Shown: positions 5,198 to 8,738 of the stretch, piece after piece
Numbering within the stretch: position 1 is the stretch's first letter
Layout of the letters: each line of letters begins with the position of its first letter
DNA from: Campylobacteraceae bacterium
GTDB lineage: Bacteria > Campylobacterota > Campylobacteria > Campylobacterales > Sulfurovaceae
Direction of reading: 5' to 3'
DNA: 8,738 nt
Assembly (NCBI GenBank): GCA_027002665.1
Contig: JALWZK010000023.1
Coordinates: forward strand, 1-8,738
Translations under genes and position numbers: made by a program
Notes under the pieces: generated by a model
The model's database searches: none
What the model saw: the letters and a program-made list of their open reading frames with translations, nothing else
Told to the model about the DNA's origin: nothing

Positions 5198-7143
5198 TGT
5201 CTCTCTAACTCCTCTTGAAGTTCAAGAAGCTCTAAATATCTGTCACTCTTCTCTTCATACTCATCTTCCAATTTTTTTAACTCATTGGCAACTTCGATTA
5301 ATCCTCTCTGCATGTAGCACTCTGGATTCGAGAGACATCTATTAAGCTCATCTATTCTACTCTCAAGCTCCTCTATAATATCAGGTAGTCTATCTAAATC
5401 TCTCTGGTCTCTATAAGAGAGTTTAGTCTGTCTTTTTACTCTATAATGAGAAGTTGTTTTACTCTCTCGCTTTATCTCACTATCTATTCTATATAACTCA
5501 TCTATACTCTTATCAATAGATAGATACTCACTATAGTTTTGGTATGACTCCTCAATAATCCCATTCCCTTTAAATATAAGGAGTTTTGAGGCAATCTTAT
5601 CTATAAAATATCTATCGTGGCTTACAAATATTAATGCACCTTGAAAATTTATTAACTTCTCCTCTAAGATATTTATAGTCTGAATGTCAAGGTCATTTGT
5701 AGGCTCATCTAAGATAAGACAATCAACTTTCTTTGTAAATAGAAGTGCTAAGGCTACTCTATTCTTCTCTCCTCCACTAAGATAGCCTATCTTTTTTGTT
5801 AAATACTCCTCTGGAAATAGAAAATTTTTTAAATAGGCATATATGTGCATCGATTTTCCATTATCAAGCTCTATTCTATCCCCCCCTTTTGGTAAGAATG
5901 TCTCCATTATGCTCTTATTATCATCTAACATCTCTCTCTGTTGGTCAAAATAGCCTATTGAGAAATCTCCTCGCTTGATAGTGCCACTATCCGCTTCTAC
6001 TCTGCCAAGAAGTATCTTAAGTAGTGTCGATTTTCCAGAACCGTTGTGTCCCACTACTGCTATTTTATCTCTCTGTAAAATTCGTATAGTTAGATTTTCA
6101 ATAAGCTTTTTCCCTCCTATGGAGTAGTTTAAATTCTCAATTTCAAATAGCATCTTCTTCTTAGATATTGATGAACCCTCTGAATTAAAACTCTTCTTCT
6201 CTCTCTCCAACTCAATCACCATTTTTCGTATCAGAGTTGGGTCTTTTTTAGCCTTCTCTCTCAGCTCAAATACCCTCTTTTTTCTACCTTGATTTCTCGT
6301 AAGCCTTGCTCTAACTCCCTTTCTTAACCACTCTTCCTCTTTTTTTAAAAATTTCAATAAATTCTCATGAGCCCTTTTCATACTCTGCACCCTCTGTTCC
6401 TTTTTAATTAAATACTGCTCATATCCTCCAATATAGGAGACTATATTCATATTTTCAATCTCAATAATCCGAGTGGCAATAGTATTGATAAAGTGTCTAT
6501 CGTGGGAGATAATTACAAGTGTAAACCTCTCTTTTATAAGAATATCCTCCAGAAACTCTACCATATAGACATCAAGATGGTTAGTTGGTTCATCAAGCAG
6601 TAGAATATCAGGCTTTTTTAGTATAAGAGATGCCAAGGCGACTCTTCTCTGCTCTCCACCAGATAGACTATTTACATCTCTATACTCATACTCTTTGAGT
6701 TTAAACTCCTGTAGAACCCTCTCTATTTTATCATCTAAGTTCCAAGCATTATGGTGGTCAAGATATGTCCCTATCTTAGAGTGTTCTTCCAAGAGTGCCT
6801 TATTATTAAAATCTTTAGATATGAGCTTAGATAACTCATTATATCTCTCTTTTGCCTCCTTAAGCTCCGTCAATTCTGCCTCTATGGCATCTCTAACATT
6901 TAGATTATCTTGAAATTTTGGATTTTGACTGAGAGAATCTATAACTATTTTACTATTTACAACTCTGCGTCCACTATCAGGCTCAATCTCATTAGATATA
7001 ATCTTGAGGAGTGTCGATTTTCCACACCCATTCTGTCCGATAATTGCAACCCTCTCCCCCTCATTAAGTGTAAAATTTACCCCTTTTAAGAGCTGTTTTA
7101 CATCATAATTTTTATCAATATCGAATAGATTAATAAGTGCCAC
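5194..7143 (-). CDS. uup: ABC-F ATPase Uup
   Basis: This is a 649-aa soluble twin-ABC ATPase of the ABC-F class with no membrane segments. ABC1 has Walker A GQNGCGKST at 36-44, signature LSGGEQ at 160-165, Walker B DEPTNHLD at 184-191 and SHDR at 213. A charged linker spans about 240-330. ABC2 has GHNGSGKST at 365-373, LSGGEK at 455-460, DEPTNDLD at 479-486 and SHDR at 508. The Arg/Lys-rich LTRNQGRKKR at 281-290 and a C-terminal coiled coil at about 584-649 are the marks of Uup rather than EttA or YheS. The Uup C-terminal domain binds DNA in E. coli, where Uup limits transposon excision and toxic recombination intermediates. The GTG start at 7143 has AGGA at 7151-7154, 7 nt away. A G7 run encodes G420-G421. 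yidD follows with a 4-bp overlap. Confidence 0.92.
   Translation of the reverse strand: MALINLFDIDKNYDVKQLLKGVNFTLNEGERVAIIGQNGCGKSTLLKIISNEIEPDSGRRVVNSKIVIDSLSQNPKFQDNLNVRDAIEAELTELKEAKERYNELSKLISKDFNNKALLEEHSKIGTYLDHHNAWNLDDKIERVLQEFKLKEYEYRDVNSLSGGEQRRVALASLILKKPDILLLDEPTNHLDVYMVEFLEDILIKERFTLVIISHDRHFINTIATRIIEIENMNIVSYIGGYEQYLIKKEQRVQSMKRAHENLLKFLKKEEEWLRKGVRARLTRNQGRKKRVFELREKAKKDPTLIRKMVIELEREKKSFNSEGSSISKKKMLFEIENLNYSIGGKKLIENLTIRILQRDKIAVVGHNGSGKSTLLKILLGRVEADSGTIKRGDFSIGYFDQQREMLDDNKSIMETFLPKGGDRIELDNGKSMHIYAYLKNFLFPEEYLTKKIGYLSGGEKNRVALALLFTKKVDCLILDEPTNDLDIQTINILEEKLINFQGALIFVSHDRYFIDKIASKLLIFKGNGIIEESYQNYSEYLSIDKSIDELYRIDSEIKRESKTTSHYRVKRQTKLSYRDQRDLDRLPDIIEELESRIDELNRCLSNPECYMQRGLIEVANELKKLEDEYEEKSDRYLELLELQEELERQ
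5880..5886 (-). repeat. Homopolymer G7 within uup
   Basis: Seven consecutive G on the coding (minus) strand encode G420-G421 just after the ABC2 Walker A region. It is the longest G/C homopolymer I see in this AT-rich window. Campylobacterota use poly-G tracts for phase variation, usually somewhat longer than this. Confidence 0.6.
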
Positions 7144-7150
7144 AAAGAAA

Positions 7151-7170
7151 TCCTTTTTTCTGCAATTATA
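7151..7170 (-). promoter_or_regulatory. uup promoter -10 and ribosome binding site
   Basis: Read on the minus strand, TATAAT (7170-7165) is followed by AGGA (7154-7151) 7 nt before the GTG at 7143. This gives a leader of roughly 15 nt with a proper Shine-Dalgarno. It supports the GTG start and contrasts with the leaderless arrangement of the divergent arsC gene. Confidence 0.55.
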
Positions 7171-7190
7171 GTCTGTTAATTTTAATATGT

Positions 7191-7196
7191 TATAAT
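7191..7196 (+). promoter_or_regulatory. -10 box (TATAAT) of arsC, extended type
   Basis: TGT precedes TATAAT, forming an extended -10 (TGnTATAAT), and the box ends 6 nt before the ATG at 7203. The predicted transcript begins at or beside the start codon. A 17-bp spacer would put the -35 over the -10 of divergent uup, and the uup -35 would fall on this -10. Confidence 0.6.
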
Positions 7197-7202
7197 TTTT
7201 AT

Positions 7203-7625
7203 ATGAGAGTTCTAATTTTATGCACGGGTAATAGTTGTAGAAGTATTATTGCAGAGGCACTTATAGATAGATATATTGATGGAGTAGATGCATATAGTGC
7301 TGGTGTAGCTCCAATTGGAGAGGTTAATCCCTATGCCAAGAGAGTCTTAGAGGCTAATGGGATATGGAGAGATAAATATCACTCAAAAGATATTGATAGC
7401 ATAGAGGATATAGATTTTGACTTAGTTGTAACTGTCTGTGATAGTGCAAAAGAGCAGTGTCCCCTATTTTCAAAGCAGACTCCTCAGGTTCATATAGGAT
7501 TTAGTGACCCTGATGGAAAAGAGTATTCAGCATTTGAGGATACATATAGAGATATAAAAGATAGACTTTTGCCACAAGTAAAAAAATATTTTAAAAGTTT
7601 CACAATCAGATGTGTAGTATCTTAG
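7203..7625 (+). CDS. arsC: Arsenate reductase, thioredoxin-coupled (LMW-phosphatase fold)
   Basis: The 140-aa protein has the low-molecular-weight phosphatase P-loop C7-T-G-N-S-C-R13-S. It also has the arsenate-reductase redox pair C79 and C86 in VTVCDSAKEQCP, and the GFSDPDG segment with the general acid D102. These match the S. aureus pI258/B. subtilis ArsC class, which reduces arsenate to arsenite through a cysteine relay and is recycled by thioredoxin. Plain tyrosine phosphatases of the fold lack the C79/C86 pair. The ATG at 7203 is chosen because the P-loop must lie near the N-terminus and the -10 box is just upstream; the longer reading frame from 7137 crosses both divergent promoters. 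No arsR or efflux pump gene is adjacent. The 3' end overlaps the asparagine synthetase start by 16 bp, implying cotranscription. Confidence 0.88.
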   Translation: MRVLILCTGNSCRSIIAEALIDRYIDGVDAYSAGVAPIGEVNPYAKRVLEANGIWRDKYHSKDIDSIEDIDFDLVVTVCDSAKEQCPLFSKQTPQVHIGFSDPDGKEYSAFEDTYRDIKDRLLPQVKKYFKSFTIRCVVS

Positions 7626-8738
7626 GCTATTTTAATACTGCAAACTCTTATAGTGAAATAGAGCTATTGAATAGCAGACTCTCACATAGAGGACCGGACA
7701 ACTCAACCATAAAAGAGTATAGATTTAGAGGAAAAAATCTCTTTCTAACACATAATCGTCTCTCAATACAGGATTTAGATAGTAGAGCTAATCAACCAAT
7801 GGAGAGTGAGAGATATGTAATACTCTTTAATGGGGAGATATATAACCATTTAGAGTTGAGAAAGAGATGTAATAGAAAATCTTGGGTAACTCATAGTGAT
7901 ACTGAGACACTTTTATATATATTTGAGACTTTTGATATAGAGAAGTCACTATCAATGTTAAATGGTATGTTTGCCATTGGACTATTTGATAAGATAGAGG
8001 AGAAATTATATCTTATTCGAGATAGAGTTGGAATAAAACCTCTCTACTGGACATATCAAAAGGGGGAGTTTGCATTCTCAAGTGAATTAAAAGGGTTTAG
8101 TGATAGATTGAAGAGTGGAGAGAGCAATAGAGCCTTAATTGAGTTTATGAGTTTTGGATATACACCTGCCGATAGCTCATTTTATAGAGATATATATAAA
8201 TTGGAGGCGGGACACTATCTGATATTTGATGGTAGTAGAGTATATAAAAAGAGATATTGGAATTTGCCTACAGAACAGATAGATATAGATTACCAAGATG
8301 CAGTAGATGAGGTGGAGAGGCTTATTAGAAGTTCAGTTAAGTATAGACTTCTATCGGATAGAGAGGTTGGCACCTTTTTAAGTGGGGGAGTTGATAGTTC
8401 ACTTATTAGCTCTATTATGCAGCAGAGTAGCAATAGAAAGATTAAGACATTTACTATTGGATTTGAGGATAAGAGCTACAATGAGGCAACTTATGCCAGA
8501 GAGATAGCCAAGAAAATAGGTAGTGAACACCATGAATATATCTTTAAGATTGGTGATGTAATTGATTTAATGGAAGATATGGATAGATACTATGATGAGC
8601 CATTTGGAGATGCCTCTGCCCTCCCCACTATGTTACTATCTAAATTTACAAAGGAGAGTGTTACAGTAGCTTTAAGTGGAGATGGTGGAGATGAGCTATT
8701 CTTAGGTTATGATAGATACTTCTTTGTCAATAGATATT
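7610..8738 (+). CDS. asnB: Asparagine synthetase (glutamine-hydrolysing), partial, runs off the window
   Basis: At least 376 codons are open to the window edge with no stop, so the gene is truncated here only by the window; relatives are about 550-650 aa. It makes asparagine from aspartate, ATP and glutamine. The N-terminal class II amidotransferase domain begins Met-Cys, with C2 the nucleophile after Met removal. It has HRGPD at 26-30, HNRLSIQDLD, NGEIYNH from N74 and SDTET with D97. The synthetase domain has the ATP-pyrophosphatase loop SGGVDSS at 258-264 and SGDGGDE at 356-362, followed by a GYDRY segment. The overlapping start inside arsC and the lack of a clear Shine-Dalgarno suggest translational coupling. 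AsnB-like enzymes also occur in surface-polysaccharide clusters, where they amidate sugars; downstream genes would tell. Confidence 0.93.
   Translation, partial: MCSILGYFNTANSYSEIELLNSRLSHRGPDNSTIKEYRFRGKNLFLTHNRLSIQDLDSRANQPMESERYVILFNGEIYNHLELRKRCNRKSWVTHSDTETLLYIFETFDIEKSLSMLNGMFAIGLFDKIEEKLYLIRDRVGIKPLYWTYQKGEFAFSSELKGFSDRLKSGESNRALIEFMSFGYTPADSSFYRDIYKLEAGHYLIFDGSRVYKKRYWNLPTEQIDIDYQDAVDEVERLIRSSVKYRLLSDREVGTFLSGGVDSSLISSIMQQSSNRKIKTFTIGFEDKSYNEATYAREIAKKIGSEHHEYIFKIGDVIDLMEDMDRYYDEPFGDASALPTMLLSKFTKESVTVALSGDGGDELFLGYDRYFFVNRY

Noticed and set aside
5796..5978. Plus-strand short frames at 5796-5978 and 6695-6913 inside uup.
   Set aside because: They are antisense shadows of a conserved ABC-F gene with no supporting signals.
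7137..7202. N-terminal extension of the arsenate reductase from 7137.
   Set aside because: It crosses the divergent promoter region, and the P-loop of the family normally begins within about 10 residues of the start.
1..8738. CRISPR array, tRNA, rRNA, insertion sequence or attachment site.
   Set aside because: I found no regularly spaced direct repeats, cloverleaf sequence, transposase motif or terminal inverted repeats.

Overview
The window is AT-rich, densely packed bacterial DNA. The following traits suggest the phylum Campylobacterota (Sulfurimonas/Sulfurovum/Arcobacter-like) by resemblance: a short RecG, strong use of AGA, ATA, TTA and CTA codons, a TATAAT -10 box behind T-rich DNA with no clear -35, and a YidD and a Uup of the sizes seen there. 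This placement is inference, since no ribosomal RNA or other decisive marker is present. Codon use looks uniform, so nothing stands out as recently acquired.

Layout. (1) 1-284: a leader region with a 35-codon small ORF (83-190) that looks like a tiny exported, basic peptide, then two inverted repeats, one a perfect 20-bp palindrome just upstream of a -10 box. (2) 285-1707, plus strand: two overlapping genes. The first is a shrunken sigma-54-activator-like ATPase with a Fis-type helix-turn-helix, lacking the GAFTGA region. The second is a PAS protein with a degenerate histidine-kinase-like C-terminus. They look like a degenerate signalling pair. (3) 1755-4893, plus strand: recG, a secreted DUF5011/Ig-like protein whose start overlaps the recG stop, and a small thioredoxin. 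(4) 7143-4877, minus strand: uup (ABC-F ATPase with C-terminal coiled coil) followed by yidD, with overlapping stop and start. yidD meets the thioredoxin gene tail to tail with a 17-bp overlap. (5) 7203-8738, plus strand: a thioredoxin-type arsenate reductase (arsC) overlapping the start of a glutamine-dependent asparagine synthetase gene that runs off the window end.

Functional threads. RecG and Uup are both tied to branched DNA and replication intermediates and are encoded within 2 kb of each other on opposite strands. ArsC of this class needs thioredoxin for turnover, and a thioredoxin-like gene lies 2.3 kb away, though in a different transcription unit. Three genes that head transcription units (285, 1755, 7203) have TATAAT ending 6-7 nt before their ATG and no Shine-Dalgarno, which predicts leaderless mRNAs. 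Internal and other genes (1006, 4573, 7143, 83) have clear AGGA-type ribosome binding sites. The most unusual content is the degenerate regulator pair, the leaderless promoter pattern, the interlocked uup/arsC promoters, and the unrecognised small peptide. I see no mobile element, CRISPR array, tRNA or rRNA.
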